This document shows, piece after piece, positions 1 through 9,176 of a stretch of DNA of 64,000 nucleotides. The position numbers and the translations under genes are program-made. How positions within the stretch are numbered: position 1 is the stretch's first letter; every line of letters begins with the position of its first letter. The DNA lies in contig JAJXUD010000011.1 of the NCBI GenBank assembly GCA_021783235.1, positions 1 through 64,000 of the forward strand, read 5' to 3'. The stretch comes from Myxococcales bacterium (GTDB lineage: Bacteria; Myxococcota; Myxococcia; Myxococcales; JAKAPL01). Under the pieces are notes generated by a model that saw only the letters and a list, made by a program, of their open reading frames with translations, was not told the origin of the DNA and made no database searches.

Positions 1-2
1 CG

Positions 3-614
3 CCGCCCGCGCCGCCCGTCGCCGAGGCCGCACCGCCGCCGCCCGCGGCTGTTCCAGCGCCGCCTGCTCCCATCGCCGAAGCGGCGCCCCCGCCCGCGGC
101 CCCGGCGCTCGCCCCTCCAGCGCCAGCGCCGATGGCCGAGGGAGCACCTCCCCCTTTGGCGGCCGCCGAACAGCCGATGCCGCCGGCGCCAGCCACCCCA
201 CCCCCCGCTCAGGCCACCGCGAGCGAGGATTCAGCGCCCGTCCACGTGACCTCCCGGACCAAGCGGCTCGCCTGGGTCGGCTTCCGCGCGACCGATTCGC
301 AGGTGTTCATCCGGACGAACGAGCCCGTTTACTACTCGGTCTCGGATGGCGCGGACGGAAGCGTCCAGGTCGTCATCCAGAACACCCGGATCCGCCGGCG
401 CAACGACTCCCGCCCGCTGGACACGCATTTCTTCTCGACGCCGGTCTCGTGGATCCGAGCCCGCCAGCAGCGGCGGGACGTGGTCGTCGAGATCCGACTC
501 AAGAACCGAGCGCCCTACAAGGCCGTGCAGCACGGCGCCGAGGTGGACGTGAGCTTCGGCAGCCCTTCCGGCTCGGCCCAGGCCGACGCCGCCCCGCCGC
601 CCCCGCAGGGATAG
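3..614 (+). CDS. AMIN-domain protein (5' partial)
   Basis: The reading frame is open from the window edge, so the N-terminus is missing. The first part is an Ala/Pro-rich low-complexity linker. After that, about 100 residues (from SAPVHVTSRTKRLAWVGF to AEVDVSFG) alternate in beta-strand fashion and resemble an AMIN domain, the periplasmic module of PilQ secretins and AmiC amidases that binds the cell wall or localises proteins. The C-terminus is again Ala/Pro-rich. The likely role is periplasmic envelope or pilus-associated. Partner proteins would lie upstream, outside the window. Domain assignment is by pattern and is moderately sure. Confidence 0.6.
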   Translation, partial: PPAPPVAEAAPPPPAAVPAPPAPIAEAAPPPAAPALAPPAPAPMAEGAPPPLAAAEQPMPPAPATPPPAQATASEDSAPVHVTSRTKRLAWVGFRATDSQVFIRTNEPVYYSVSDGADGSVQVVIQNTRIRRRNDSRPLDTHFFSTPVSWIRARQQRRDVVVEIRLKNRAPYKAVQHGAEVDVSFGSPSGSAQADAAPPPPQG

Positions 615-700
615 CCTGACGCCGGCGTCGATTGGACGGTTTTCTGGCGGACAGGCGAGCGGAGCCCGGGTAGGCTGCCACGCGCCCCCAGAGGGGCGCC

Positions 701-3256
701 ATGCTCGTCGCGCTCGCGCTCCTCGCCACCTCGCAGCTCGCCTCCTCCGCCTCGGCCGCGGCGGCGCCCGAGCCCATCGAGATCCAGGCCGATCGCGTCC
801 TCTACGAGGGCGGAGGCAAGACCGCCCGCGCCCAGGGGCACGTGGTCGTCCGCACGCAGGGCATCCTCCTGCGAGCCCCGTCCCTGACGGAAGACCTCGA
901 GCGCAAGAGCCTCGCGATCGACGGCCCCCTCTTCGCGATCGACGGGGGCAACGTCCTCGTGGCCCAGAGGGCGGCCCTCGAGCCCAACGGGCGGTTGATT
1001 CTCCTCGGGGTCGAGCTGGCGCAGAAGCTGGAGTGGGACCCCGCGAAGCTCGTCTCCGCGACGAGCTCCGCCGAGGCGCTCTCGTCCGGCAAGAACCTCC
1101 TCGTCATCTTCGCCGACCGGATCGAACGGACGGGGCCCGCCCACTACCTCGTCGACGGGCTGTCGCTCACGCCCTGCGAGGTCCAGGCGGGCTGTACGGC
1201 CGCCTGGTCGCTCTCGGCGCCTCACGGCGACGTCGTCGGCGGCGAGCGGGCGATCCTCGACTGGCCGCTCTTCCGCGCGGATGGCGTCCCGGTCCTACCG
1301 CTTCCCGCGCTCTATGTGCCGCTCGCGCACCGGCAGACGGGCTTTCTGCTGCCCCACTTCGCCTGGCAGGCACAGAACGGGCTCATCACCGACGAGCCGT
1401 TCTTCCTGACGCTCGGGCAGAGCTACGACCTGACGCTCTCCGCCGGCTACGTGACCGGACAGAGCGAGCTCGGCCTCGGCGCCTTCGGCGTCCAGGGCCC
1501 GCGGGCCGGGGTCGAATTCCGATACGCGCCCTCGCCGGGGACCTCCGGCCGCCTCTACCTGATGGCGCTCGACGACCTGCACCACGACTTCGCGAGCGAG
1601 CCCATCGGGAACACGCGGCAATCGGTGAGCTTCCCGTTCCAGCGCGGGCCTCGGGCCTCGCTCCACGACTGGCACCTCCAGGATCTCGACGACCGCGACG
1701 GCGATCGCCTCGACGTCTCGCTCGTCAGCGACGCGACGCTGACCGGCCAGCTCACGACCGACATCCTCTACGCCTCGGTGCCGGGGACCCGCAGCGCGGC
1801 GACCGCCTTCCACCGCGGGGACGACTGGCTCGCCTCGCTCGACGCCGTCGTCTTCCAGGACTTCCAGGGCGCGTTCTCGCCGACGAACGTCCACGAGGAG
1901 CTCTTCGGCCCGGGATCGCCGAGAACCCTCGCGAGCACGCCGAGACTCGATCTGCAGCTGCTCGACCAGCCGCTCGGCGCGACGCCGCTCCACGGCTCGC
2001 TCGACGCCTCGCTGGCCCGCTTCGCGGCGCTCGGAGGGACCTACGACCTCATCACGCTCGGTCCGCCCGTCGCGGGCCCCTCCGGCCCGCCGGTCTCGCC
2101 GTTCTTGCCGGGCCGGGCGCCCGTCGACCGGGCCGACCTCCACCCCGAGGTCGATCTGCCGATCGCGGGACGCGTCGCCGCCGCCGAGCTGTCGGCCGCG
2201 TGGCGCGAGGATCTCTGGCTCTTCGAGGCGCCGCCCGTCGGGCCCGACCTCACGGGGCCGAACGCGGGGCCCGAAGGGGAGCGCGGCTATCCGATCCTCG
2301 ACGCGAAGGCGGGGACGGAGCTCTCCCGGACGTTCGCCGATCACTGGACTCACGCCGTCGAGCCGCGCGCGGAGCTGCGGGCCATCCCCTGGATCGGCGA
2401 GGCGGGGACCGTGCCGCCGCTCGTCATGACCCCGCTCGTCCCCATGGGCTTCACCAGCCCCTTCGTCCTCGACCACGCCACGGGCTACCCCATCGCCTCG
2501 ACGCTCCCGCTCCCGTACGACGAGCTCGACTTCGCCGCCGGCCTTCCGGCGAGCCTGCCCGGCGCACCCGGCAGCCTCGCGTTCGGGCCGCTCCCGCCAG
2601 CGCTCTGGCAAGGCAAACTGGACGTCGACCAGCGGCTCGACGGACCGGGGGGCCACGCGGAGCTCGACCTCGGCGAGTACTTCGACCTCGCGGGCCCCGA
2701 ATCGGCCTTCGGCTTCGGCAACGCCGAGTTCGGCCACTGGCACGGCGACGCTTATGCCATCTACTCGAGTCGGCCGGCGCCCTGCGCGGGCTGCACCCCC
2801 GCGGCGGCCCGCCTTCGCAGACTCTCGGAGGCGGGGGCGGACCTCGGCGTCTCGGACTCCCGCGGCGATACCCTCGGGGGCTCGTTCGTCCGCGCCGTGG
2901 CCGCCGGGTCGCCCCGCCTCTCGGCCCCGGCCGATGCGCTCTTCGCGCCCCAGCTCGCGGCGAACGACCCGCGCTGGGCATTGCCGGACGTCAGCCAGGC
3001 GACCGTGTCCGCGAACGTCCAGATCACCTCCGCGGTGGCCGCGCACGGCGGGTTCACCTACCTGTTGCCGGCCGAGCTCCCGATCCAGATCATGGCCGGC
3101 GCTGGCTATCACTCGCCCCAAGGCTGCTGGGGCCTCGACGCCAACCTGGTTCTCCAGCCGACGATCGAGCCGACGGGGCCGAGCGGACCGCTCGGCCTCG
3201 CCGCTTTCTTCGTGACCTTCGACCTCGGACCCCTCGGCGGCGGAGGGACCCTCTAG
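701..3256 (+). CDS. lptD: LptD-like LPS assembly outer-membrane protein
   Basis: This 851-residue protein has an N-terminal signal peptide (about residues 1-20) followed by an OstA/LptA-like beta-jellyroll (IEIQADRVLYEGGGKTARAQ, about 25-130). The remainder is a long region rich in alternating aromatic strands, as expected for a 26-strand barrel. LptD with LptE inserts lipopolysaccharide into the outer leaflet. A Cys pair near residues 155-162 (TPCEVQAGC) may form a disulfide. An AGAGGGG ribosome site lies just before the ATG. It is followed by a separate XRE regulator and has no obvious partner in the window. Length matches the family; the assignment is fairly sure. Confidence 0.75.
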   Translation: MLVALALLATSQLASSASAAAAPEPIEIQADRVLYEGGGKTARAQGHVVVRTQGILLRAPSLTEDLERKSLAIDGPLFAIDGGNVLVAQRAALEPNGRLILLGVELAQKLEWDPAKLVSATSSAEALSSGKNLLVIFADRIERTGPAHYLVDGLSLTPCEVQAGCTAAWSLSAPHGDVVGGERAILDWPLFRADGVPVLPLPALYVPLAHRQTGFLLPHFAWQAQNGLITDEPFFLTLGQSYDLTLSAGYVTGQSELGLGAFGVQGPRAGVEFRYAPSPGTSGRLYLMALDDLHHDFASEPIGNTRQSVSFPFQRGPRASLHDWHLQDLDDRDGDRLDVSLVSDATLTGQLTTDILYASVPGTRSAATAFHRGDDWLASLDAVVFQDFQGAFSPTNVHEELFGPGSPRTLASTPRLDLQLLDQPLGATPLHGSLDASLARFAALGGTYDLITLGPPVAGPSGPPVSPFLPGRAPVDRADLHPEVDLPIAGRVAAAELSAAWREDLWLFEAPPVGPDLTGPNAGPEGERGYPILDAKAGTELSRTFADHWTHAVEPRAELRAIPWIGEAGTVPPLVMTPLVPMGFTSPFVLDHATGYPIASTLPLPYDELDFAAGLPASLPGAPGSLAFGPLPPALWQGKLDVDQRLDGPGGHAELDLGEYFDLAGPESAFGFGNAEFGHWHGDAYAIYSSRPAPCAGCTPAAARLRRLSEAGADLGVSDSRGDTLGGSFVRAVAAGSPRLSAPADALFAPQLAANDPRWALPDVSQATVSANVQITSAVAAHGGFTYLLPAELPIQIMAGAGYHSPQGCWGLDANLVLQPTIEPTGPSGPLGLAAFFVTFDLGPLGGGGTL

Positions 3257-3321
3257 CTAGCCGGGAATCCCGCCCGTCCCCAGCGGGTTCCCACGTTCGG
3301 CGATCCCGCGCCCAGCCTACT

Positions 3322-3337
3322 TGTCGAATCGGCGACA
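3322..3337. promoter_or_regulatory. Candidate operator palindrome upstream of the XRE gene
   Basis: The sequence TGTCGAATCGGCGACA is an inverted repeat (TGTCG, 6 nt, CGACA) in the 140-nt gap between lptD and the XRE gene. Small XRE proteins often bind a nearby palindrome and repress themselves. The link is inference from position only. Confidence 0.3.
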
Positions 3338-3396
3338 GGGAGCTTCACCGATAGTCTCTGGCGCGCGCTGGGCCGGGAGACTACTCACTCGCGACG

Positions 3397-3747
3397 ATGC
3401 GGCGTCCGATCACAGTGGAGATGGGACATCGAGTCCGCCAGCTTCGGATGTTCGGGCCCCGGGGAAAGATGACGCAGGAGGCGCTCGCCGAGCGCGCCGA
3501 CATCAGCGTCTCCTTTCTCAGCATGATCGAGCGGGGCGAGCGGACGGCCCACATCGAGACCCTCGCCGCTCTCGCCGAGGCGCTCCAGGTCCCGCTCGCG
3601 GCGCTGTTCCTCGAGCGCGGCTCCCACCCGATCGATCCGGACCCGCTGCTCGATCCCATCGCCGATCTCGTGGACCGGCTGCGGCTCGGCCGCCGGGACA
3701 TCGAACGGCTCCTCCTCGTGGCGAAGGCGCTCTTCCCGCCGTCATAG
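3397..3747 (+). CDS. XRE-family transcriptional regulator
   Basis: A 116-residue protein. Its first 75 residues form a Cro/C1-type helix-turn-helix: RVRQLR, then TQEALAERADISVSFLSMIE as the turn and recognition helix, then ERGERTAHIETLAALAEALQVP. The C-terminal 40 residues (LLDPIADLVDRLRLGRRDIERLL) look like a short dimerisation helix. There is no sensor domain, so it is probably a small autoregulated repressor or a partner of another protein. A 16-nt palindrome upstream could be its operator. The target genes cannot be told from this window. Confidence 0.85.
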   Translation: MRRPITVEMGHRVRQLRMFGPRGKMTQEALAERADISVSFLSMIERGERTAHIETLAALAEALQVPLAALFLERGSHPIDPDPLLDPIADLVDRLRLGRRDIERLLLVAKALFPPS

Positions 3748-3763
3748 CCCTCCGAACCTCGTC

Positions 3764-3793
3764 TTGACTGGCCCGGCCGTCTCGCCGAACAAT
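3764..3793 (+). promoter_or_regulatory. Promoter of the Ig-like lipoprotein gene
   Basis: TTGACT at 3764-3769 and AACAAT at 3788-3793 are 18 nt apart. The ATG at 3800 lies 6 nt past the -10, which predicts a leaderless transcript. This argues that the TTG at 3764 is a -35 element and not a start codon. Confidence 0.5.
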
Positions 3794-3799
3794 GCAGGG

Positions 3800-5407
3800 A
3801 TGCGATCCGCCGCCCGCCGTGCCTGCCTCTCCGTCTTCGCCCTGGGCGCCCTCCCCTTCGCCGCCTCCGCCTGCTGCGGCCCGCCGCCGACGATCGCCTT
3901 CGCCGTCACCCCGAGCGCGAAGCAGGCGGTCAACGACGGCAACACCCCGACCGAGGTCACCGCGACGCTCGTGCTCGGCGGCAGCCCGGTGCCCGACGGC
4001 ACCCAGGTGACCTTCAACGTCGATCCCAGCACGAACGCCTCGCTCGCCCCGATCGCCATCGGACAGACGGCCGTCCAATCGGTGCAGGCCCAGACCTCGA
4101 GCGGCAAGGCGACGGTCCAGGTCTTCGACCTCGCGGTCGAGCAGGTGATGGTCTCGGCGGGCGCCCAGGTCACCTTCCAGGGGGCCACCTCGAGCACGCC
4201 GACGCCGATGAACGGCGAGGTGACGATCAAGTTCGGCGGCGCCTGTTCGGACAGCTTCGTCACCGCGCCCGCCGCCAGCTCCGGCAACCAGGCTGGCGTT
4301 GCCACCTACATCAGCCTCCAGTGCGACTGGGCCACCATGGGCGGGAGCTTCGACTGGGAGAGCAACCACCCCTTCGAGGGCAACACCCAGAGCTGCACCG
4401 CCTTCGTGGGCGACGGGCCGAACCAGGGGGTCGCCAACGCCCCGGTCCAGTTCATCACCGAGGCCGGCGCCTTCGAGACCGCCGTGCAGAAGGCCGGTCA
4501 GCACGCCACCTGGCTCACGAACACCGGCGGCGAGGCGACCCTGAACTACCACGTTCAGCCGCCGTACCCCGAAGACGTCGGCTACGACCAGACGCTCGAC
4601 GGCATGTTCCAGGACACGAACCAGCCGCGCCAGTGGACGGACCAGACCAACCACACCTACAACCCGCGCGACGGCTGGGTGACCATGGTGGCGGCCGCGG
4701 TCGGCAAGCCTCCGGTGGACCCGCCCCCGACTCCCTCCGCGGCCAACGGGCCGGTCGTGCAGTGTCTCTCGTCCGCTCAATGCCCCGAGCCCTACGTCGA
4801 CAGCAACGACAACGGCCAGTGGGATCCGGGCGAGCCGTACATCGACGTCAACTGCAACGGGCAGTTCGATCAGCAGCAGACGCCCGATTCGAACGGCTAC
4901 GTGCGGATCTGGGCCTCCACCAAGATCCTCTGGACTGGGCAGATCTACCCGAACCGCGGCGACACCGTCGACCCCGCCTCCGTCGGCATCGCCAGCGGCG
5001 AGATCCAGCAGCTCGAGACCCCCGCCGCGGCCTGCGGCCTCCTCCCGTTCGGGGGAAGCTGCCAGCTGACGTTCCGATTCGTCGACAAGAACCTGAACCT
5101 GCCCTCGACCCAGGGCTCGGGCAACCAGGTCCAGTTCACGGTGAACGCGGGCTCGGGCTGCTCGGTGAGCGGAGGCACGACCACCCCAGCCGACATCCAG
5201 TACGAGCAGCTCGTGGTCGTCCCGGACTTCCAGTTCAGCTTCGCGAACTCGACGGCGCCGCCTGGCCAGGGGCGCCAGAACACGCTCTCCGCCACGGCCG
5301 CCGGCACCTTCAACTTCTGCGACCCGAACAACCAGGCCAACTCGACGCTCGAGAAGGTCGACTCGCTCACGGTGGGAGAGGGCTTCTCGGGTTTTTGTCA
5401 GTACTAG
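3800..5407 (+). CDS. Ig-like domain lipoprotein
   Basis: A 535-residue predicted lipoprotein. The signal peptide MRSAARRACLSVFALGALPF leads to a lipobox ending ASAC. Residues 30-140 resemble an invasin/Big-type immunoglobulin fold (VTPSAKQAVNDGNTPTEVTA, then DGTQVTFNV). A DxNDNGxWDPGEPxxDxNCNG segment near 335-355 looks like a calcium-binding, dockerin-like loop. The rest is Cys-containing and of unknown fold. A longer reading frame with a TTG start exists, but that TTG coincides with a good -35 hexamer, so ATG 3800 was chosen. A surface or extracellular role is inferred; the ligand is unknown. Confidence 0.6.
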   Translation: MRSAARRACLSVFALGALPFAASACCGPPPTIAFAVTPSAKQAVNDGNTPTEVTATLVLGGSPVPDGTQVTFNVDPSTNASLAPIAIGQTAVQSVQAQTSSGKATVQVFDLAVEQVMVSAGAQVTFQGATSSTPTPMNGEVTIKFGGACSDSFVTAPAASSGNQAGVATYISLQCDWATMGGSFDWESNHPFEGNTQSCTAFVGDGPNQGVANAPVQFITEAGAFETAVQKAGQHATWLTNTGGEATLNYHVQPPYPEDVGYDQTLDGMFQDTNQPRQWTDQTNHTYNPRDGWVTMVAAAVGKPPVDPPPTPSAANGPVVQCLSSAQCPEPYVDSNDNGQWDPGEPYIDVNCNGQFDQQQTPDSNGYVRIWASTKILWTGQIYPNRGDTVDPASVGIASGEIQQLETPAAACGLLPFGGSCQLTFRFVDKNLNLPSTQGSGNQVQFTVNAGSGCSVSGGTTTPADIQYEQLVVVPDFQFSFANSTAPPGQGRQNTLSATAAGTFNFCDPNNQANSTLEKVDSLTVGEGFSGFCQY

Positions 5408-5434
5408 TCAGCACTCGAAGAAGGGCCAGAGACC

Positions 5435-6484
5435 TTGGGCGCGACCTACCGCGGGGCAGGCGTCGACATCGACGAGGGCGACCGGCTCGTCGAGCTCATC
5501 AAGCCCCACGCGCGATCGACCGAGCGCGAGGGCGTGCTCGGGGGCCTCGGCGGCTTCGGCGGCCTCTTCGCGCTTGGGAAGGGGCGCTTCCGCGACCCGG
5601 TCCTCGTCGCCGGCACCGACGGCGTCGGCACCAAGCTCAAGCTCGCCTTCGCGGCGGGCCGGCACGACACGGTGGGCATCGATCTCGTGGCCATGTCGGT
5701 GAACGACGTCTGCGTCACCGGCGCCGAGCCGCTCTTCTTTCTCGACTACTACGCGACGAGCAAGCTGCGAGCCGAGGAGGCGGCCCTGGTGATCCGGGGC
5801 ATCGCCGCGGGCTGCCGCGACGCCGGCTGCGCGCTGCTCGGCGGCGAGACGGCCGAGCTGCCGGGCTTCTACGCCCCCGGCGAGTACGACCTCGCCGGCT
5901 TCGCGGTCGGCGTCGCCGAGCGCGCGGAGCTCATCGACGGCAGCCGCGTCGCCCGCGGCGACGCCGTTCTCGGCCTCCACTCGACCGGCCTCCATTCGAA
6001 CGGCTACACGCTCGCTCGGCAGGTCCTCTTCGAGCGGGCGGGCCTCGGGCTCGACAGCCGGCCCGAGGAGCTCGGCGGGAAGACGCTCGGCGAGGCGCTC
6101 CTCGAACCGACCCGCATCTACGCGCGGGCCATCGCCGCCCTGCGGCGCGCCGCCGACGTTCGCGCCCTCGCCCACATCACGGGCGGCGGGCTACCGGGAA
6201 ACCTCCCCCGCGTGCTCCCCGCCGGCACTCGCGCCCGGCTCGACCCGCGGGCCTGGCCCCGTCCCGCCCTCTTCGGACTCGTGCAGCGGCTCGGCGAGGT
6301 CGAGGCCGACGAGATGGCCCGCACCTTCAACCTCGGCATCGGCCTCTGCGCCGTCGTCTCCGAGTCCGAGGTCGCGGCCGCCCTCGCCGCCCTGGAGGCG
6401 ATGGGCCAGGGCGCCTCGCGGATCGGCGTCATCGTCGCCGGCCCCGCGGGCAGCGAAGCCGAGGTCGAGTGGGAGCCGGGGTGA
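5435..6484 (+). CDS. purM: Phosphoribosylformylglycinamidine cyclo-ligase (AIR synthetase)
   Basis: PurM makes aminoimidazole ribotide from FGAM and ATP in purine synthesis. The 349-residue protein shows family motifs: [20 protein letters not shown] at the N-terminus, [14 protein letters not shown] near 68-82, [20 protein letters not shown] near 87-107, [11 protein letters not shown] near 142 and [11 protein letters not shown] near 187. The start is TTG, preceded by GAAGAAGG. The stop overlaps the GTG of purN by 4 nt, which indicates translational coupling. Confidence 0.93.
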   Translation: MGATYRGAGVDIDEGDRLVELIKPHARSTEREGVLGGLGGFGGLFALGKGRFRDPVLVAGTDGVGTKLKLAFAAGRHDTVGIDLVAMSVNDVCVTGAEPLFFLDYYATSKLRAEEAALVIRGIAAGCRDAGCALLGGETAELPGFYAPGEYDLAGFAVGVAERAELIDGSRVARGDAVLGLHSTGLHSNGYTLARQVLFERAGLGLDSRPEELGGKTLGEALLEPTRIYARAIAALRRAADVRALAHITGGGLPGNLPRVLPAGTRARLDPRAWPRPALFGLVQRLGEVEADEMARTFNLGIGLCAVVSESEVAAALAALEAMGQGASRIGVIVAGPAGSEAEVEWEPG

Positions 6485-7140
6485 CGGCCAGCCGCATCGG
6501 CGTGCTCGTCTCAGGCAACGGATCGAACCTCGACGCCCTGCTCTCGGCCTCGCGGCGGGGCGATCTCCCCGAGATCGCGCTCGTCCTCGCGAACGTCGCT
6601 GGCTGTAGGGCGCTCTCGCGCGCCGAGGAGGCCCGCGTCCCCGCCCGCTTCCTCGACCCCCGAGCCGCGCCGAGCCGCGAGGCCTACGACGAGGCGCTCG
6701 CCGCCGAGCTGGGCGAGGCCCGGATCGACCTCGTCTGCCTCGCGGGTTTCATGCGGCTCGTGGGGCGGCCGCTCCTCGAGCGCTTCGCCGGCCGCGTCTT
6801 GAACATCCACCCCTCCCTGCTCCCCGCCTTTCCCGGGCTGCACGCGCCGCGGCAGGCCGTCGCCGCGGGGGTCCGCGTCTCCGGCTGCACGGTCCACTTC
6901 GTCGACGCGGGCCTCGACACCGGCGCGGTCATCGCGCAGGCCGCGGTCCCGGTGCAGCTCGACGACACCGAGGAGAGCCTCGCGGCTCGGATCCTCGAGC
7001 AGGAGCACCGACTCTTCCCGGCGGCGGCGGCGTGGGTCGCCCGCGGCGAGGTGGCGCTCGAGGCCGGGCGCGCCCGCTGGCGATCTCCTCCCCAGCGCGC
7101 CGAGGGGGCGATCGCCTGTCCCCGGACGGATCGCCCGTGA
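6481..7140 (+). CDS. purN: Phosphoribosylglycinamide formyltransferase
   Basis: PurN transfers a formyl group from 10-formyl-THF to GAR in purine synthesis. The 219-residue protein starts [18 protein letters not shown], has the catalytic segment [17 protein letters not shown] (Asn-His of the active site), and contains [19 protein letters not shown] with the catalytic Asp. The GTG start overlaps the purM stop, and its own stop overlaps the next GTG by 4 nt, so the three genes form one tight operon. The C-terminal 20 residues are an extra basic tail. Confidence 0.92.
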   Translation: MTASRIGVLVSGNGSNLDALLSASRRGDLPEIALVLANVAGCRALSRAEEARVPARFLDPRAAPSREAYDEALAAELGEARIDLVCLAGFMRLVGRPLLERFAGRVLNIHPSLLPAFPGLHAPRQAVAAGVRVSGCTVHFVDAGLDTGAVIAQAAVPVQLDDTEESLAARILEQEHRLFPAAAAWVARGEVALEAGRARWRSPPQRAEGAIACPRTDRP

Positions 7141-8645
7141 GCGCCGGCAGCCGCGTCGCGCCGAGCCGCCTCACCTACGACGCCATCGTCTTCGGCGGCG
7201 AGCTCGCCGGAGCCGTCGCCGCGGCCCTCCTCGCGCGAAGGGGCCACCGCGTCCTCGCGATCGCCCACGGTGCGCCGCCGCCGAGCTACCGGGACCAGGG
7301 CTTCGTCCTGCCGAGCGCCCCCACCCTCATGCCGATGCTGCGCCAGCTCCCCGCCGGAGCGGCGCTCGTCGACGAGCTCGGCCTCGGCCAGGAGCTCGCG
7401 CGGACCGAGCACCCCGTCACGCCCGCGCTCCAGCTCCTCACCGCCTCGTCGCGGCTCGAGCTGCCCGCCGATCCCGCCTCCCGCGCCGCGGAGCTCGGCC
7501 GCGAACTCGGCGCGGCGGCAGGAGAGGCGAGCGCCGCCCTCGAGGCGCTCGCGCTGAGCGAGCGGGCGCTCGATCCGTTCTTCGCGCGGCCAGCGCCCTT
7601 GCCGGCGCAGGGGCTCTTCGAGCGCTGGCGCCATCGTCAGGCGCTGTCGAAGGAGCCTCGCCTCGGCGCCGCTGCCCCCGGGCTCCCCGGCGCCCTCGCC
7701 GAGGGCACGCCGCTCGGGGCGGCGCTCCTCGCGCTCTGGCAGATCGCCTCGGGCTCGGCGGAAGAGCGGCCTCCGTCGCTCCCCGCGCTCCGACCGCTCG
7801 AGCTGCTCTTGCGTGGCGCGGCCACCCGCCCCGGCGGCGCGCTCGGGCTCGCCCGGGAGCTGCGCGCCCGCGTGCCCGGGTGGGGAGGCGAGCTCTTCGA
7901 AGGGCCAGGGGCAGGGAGCCGCGTCCAGGCGATCGAGCTCGAGGGGCGACGCCTCGCGGCAGTGCGTCTGTCGGGCTCGCCCCACGAGTACCGGGCCACG
8001 CTCTTCGTCGCCGCGCTCCCGGGAGGCGAGCTGCGCGAGCTCCTACCGGCCTCGGCCGCCACATCGAAGCTCGCGACGACCGCCGGCGCCGCCCGGCCGC
8101 GGCGGGCGCTCGCCGTCCTGAACCTCGTCGTCGCCGAGGCCGGCGTGCCGGTGGGGCTCGGCCGCGCGGCGCTCCTCGCGGTGGCGGGCGCGCCAGGGCT
8201 CCTCGTCGAGCAGCTCCCCGTCGAACGGGAGGAGGGCGAGACCGGCGTCCCCGCGCGCGTCCTGTTGCTCTCCCGAGAGGCGCCGATCGAGCGGCTCGCC
8301 TCCGAGGCCCAGGCGCGCGAGCTGCTGCGTGAGATGCGCGCCGAGGTCGAGCGCTACTTCCCCTTCCTCGCCCGCCACGTCCTCGCAGAGAGCTCGCCTT
8401 TGCTCGGAGACGAGGCGCCGCTCGCCACCGCCCTCCAGCTCCACTCGGCGGTCGAGGTGGGGCTGCCCGCCCAGCTCGGCGTCACCGGGTTGCCCCTGCG
8501 CTCGCCGGCGCCGAACCTCCTCTTCGCGAGCCGCGAGGTGCTGCCAGGGCTGGGCCTCGAGGGGGAGCTGCTCACGGGCCTCGCCGCCGCCGCCCAGGTC
8601 GAGCGCAAGCTACCGAAGAAGCGGGCGCGGCTCTCGGCCCGTTGA
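7137..8645 (+). CDS. Flavoprotein-like (NAD(P)/FAD-binding Rossmann) protein
   Basis: A 502-residue protein with the N-terminal strand-turn-helix TYDAIVFGGELAGAVAAALL, then an acidic-end-like strand HRVLAIAH. It resembles phytoene-desaturase-type FAD oxidoreductases, but the dinucleotide turn is GGELAG rather than GxGxxG. A C-terminal segment (PAPNLLFASREVLPGLGLEG) matches the place where such enzymes close the FAD site. GTG 7137 was chosen because it overlaps the purN stop. The substrate is unknown, and the weakened Gly motif leaves open loss of FAD binding. Confidence 0.55.
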   Translation: MSAGSRVAPSRLTYDAIVFGGELAGAVAAALLARRGHRVLAIAHGAPPPSYRDQGFVLPSAPTLMPMLRQLPAGAALVDELGLGQELARTEHPVTPALQLLTASSRLELPADPASRAAELGRELGAAAGEASAALEALALSERALDPFFARPAPLPAQGLFERWRHRQALSKEPRLGAAAPGLPGALAEGTPLGAALLALWQIASGSAEERPPSLPALRPLELLLRGAATRPGGALGLARELRARVPGWGGELFEGPGAGSRVQAIELEGRRLAAVRLSGSPHEYRATLFVAALPGGELRELLPASAATSKLATTAGAARPRRALAVLNLVVAEAGVPVGLGRAALLAVAGAPGLLVEQLPVEREEGETGVPARVLLLSREAPIERLASEAQARELLREMRAEVERYFPFLARHVLAESSPLLGDEAPLATALQLHSAVEVGLPAQLGVTGLPLRSPAPNLLFASREVLPGLGLEGELLTGLAAAAQVERKLPKKRARLSAR

Positions 8646-8671
8646 GCCACCCCAAGGCCGCGTGCTACGGT
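8642..8671 (+). promoter_or_regulatory. Promoter of the peroxiredoxin gene
   Basis: TTGAGC at 8642-8647 and TACGGT at 8666-8671 are separated by 18 nt. The ATG at 8679 begins 7 nt past the -10, so transcription probably starts at or next to the ATG. The -35 overlaps the stop codon of the upstream gene. Confidence 0.45.
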
Positions 8672-8678
8672 CGCGGCC

Positions 8679-9176
8679 ATGGCGGTCCGCTCCCTTCTCC
8701 TCGGCCTCGGTCTCTCGGCGACGCTCCAGCCCGGCAGCCCCGCGCCGTTCTTCTCCGCGCCCGATCAGAGCGGCAAGCGGGTGACGCTCGCGGAGCTGCG
8801 CGGCCACCCGATCGTCCTCTACTTCTACCCGAAGGACGGCACCCCCGGCTGAACGCTCGAGGCGCGCGGGTTCCGCGACGCGAGCAGCGAGTTTTCGAAG
8901 GCCGGCGCCGTCGTGCTCGGCGTCTCCCACCAGAGCGTCGAGAGCCACTGCGCCTTCGCGGCGGAGGAGAAGCTCCCCTTCTCGCTCCTCGCCGATACCG
9001 ACGGCGCCATCGCCAAGGCCTACGGCGTCGGGTCGATCTTCGGCTTCGACAGCCGAGTCACCTTCCTCATCGACGGCGCGGGGACGATCCGGCGCGTCTG
9101 GACCGGCGTCTCGCCGAAGCACCACGCGGCGGAGCTGCTCGAGGCGCTGCGGGCGCTCCCGCCCGCCCATCACTGA
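8679..9176 (+). CDS. PrxQ/BCP-type peroxiredoxin, putative selenoprotein (Sec at codon 58)
   Basis: The frame from ATG 8679 encodes 165 residues if TGA at 8850-8852 is read as selenocysteine. The context is PKDGTPG-U-TLEARGFRD, exactly where PrxQ/BCP proteins have the peroxidatic Cys in TPGCT. The frame continues past the TGA with full family similarity (VVLGVS, LPFSLLADTDG, YGV, RVTFLIDGAG). The usual alpha-2 resolving Cys is Arg63. The only cysteine is Cys91 (ESHC), which matches PrxQ forms with an alpha-3 resolving Cys. The N-terminal hydrophobic stretch may direct export. A hairpin follows the TGA. The protein would reduce peroxides. The alternative is a pseudogene or a sequencing error. 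Confidence 0.8.
8855..8885 (+). promoter_or_regulatory. Putative bacterial SECIS element
   Basis: Two nucleotides after the TGA, GCUCG 8855-8859 pairs with CGAGC 8881-8885. CG 8863-8864 pairs with CG 8879-8880, and CGCGG 8865-8869 pairs with CCGCG 8873-8877. A three-nt bulge lies 5' (8860-8862) and a single A bulge at 8878. The apical loop is GUU, with G first as in bacterial SECIS loops. The loop starts 17 nt after the TGA, inside the usual spacing. SelB would bind this loop. Confidence 0.65.

Noticed and set aside
3764..3799. TTG 3764 as start of the Ig-like lipoprotein
   Set aside because: It is the -35 hexamer TTGACT, and starting there would put 12 non-signal residues before a proper signal peptide.
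8913..9176. A short 87-residue peroxiredoxin starting at 8913
   Set aside because: It would lack the active site; the frame is continuous with the ATG at 8679 apart from the single TGA.
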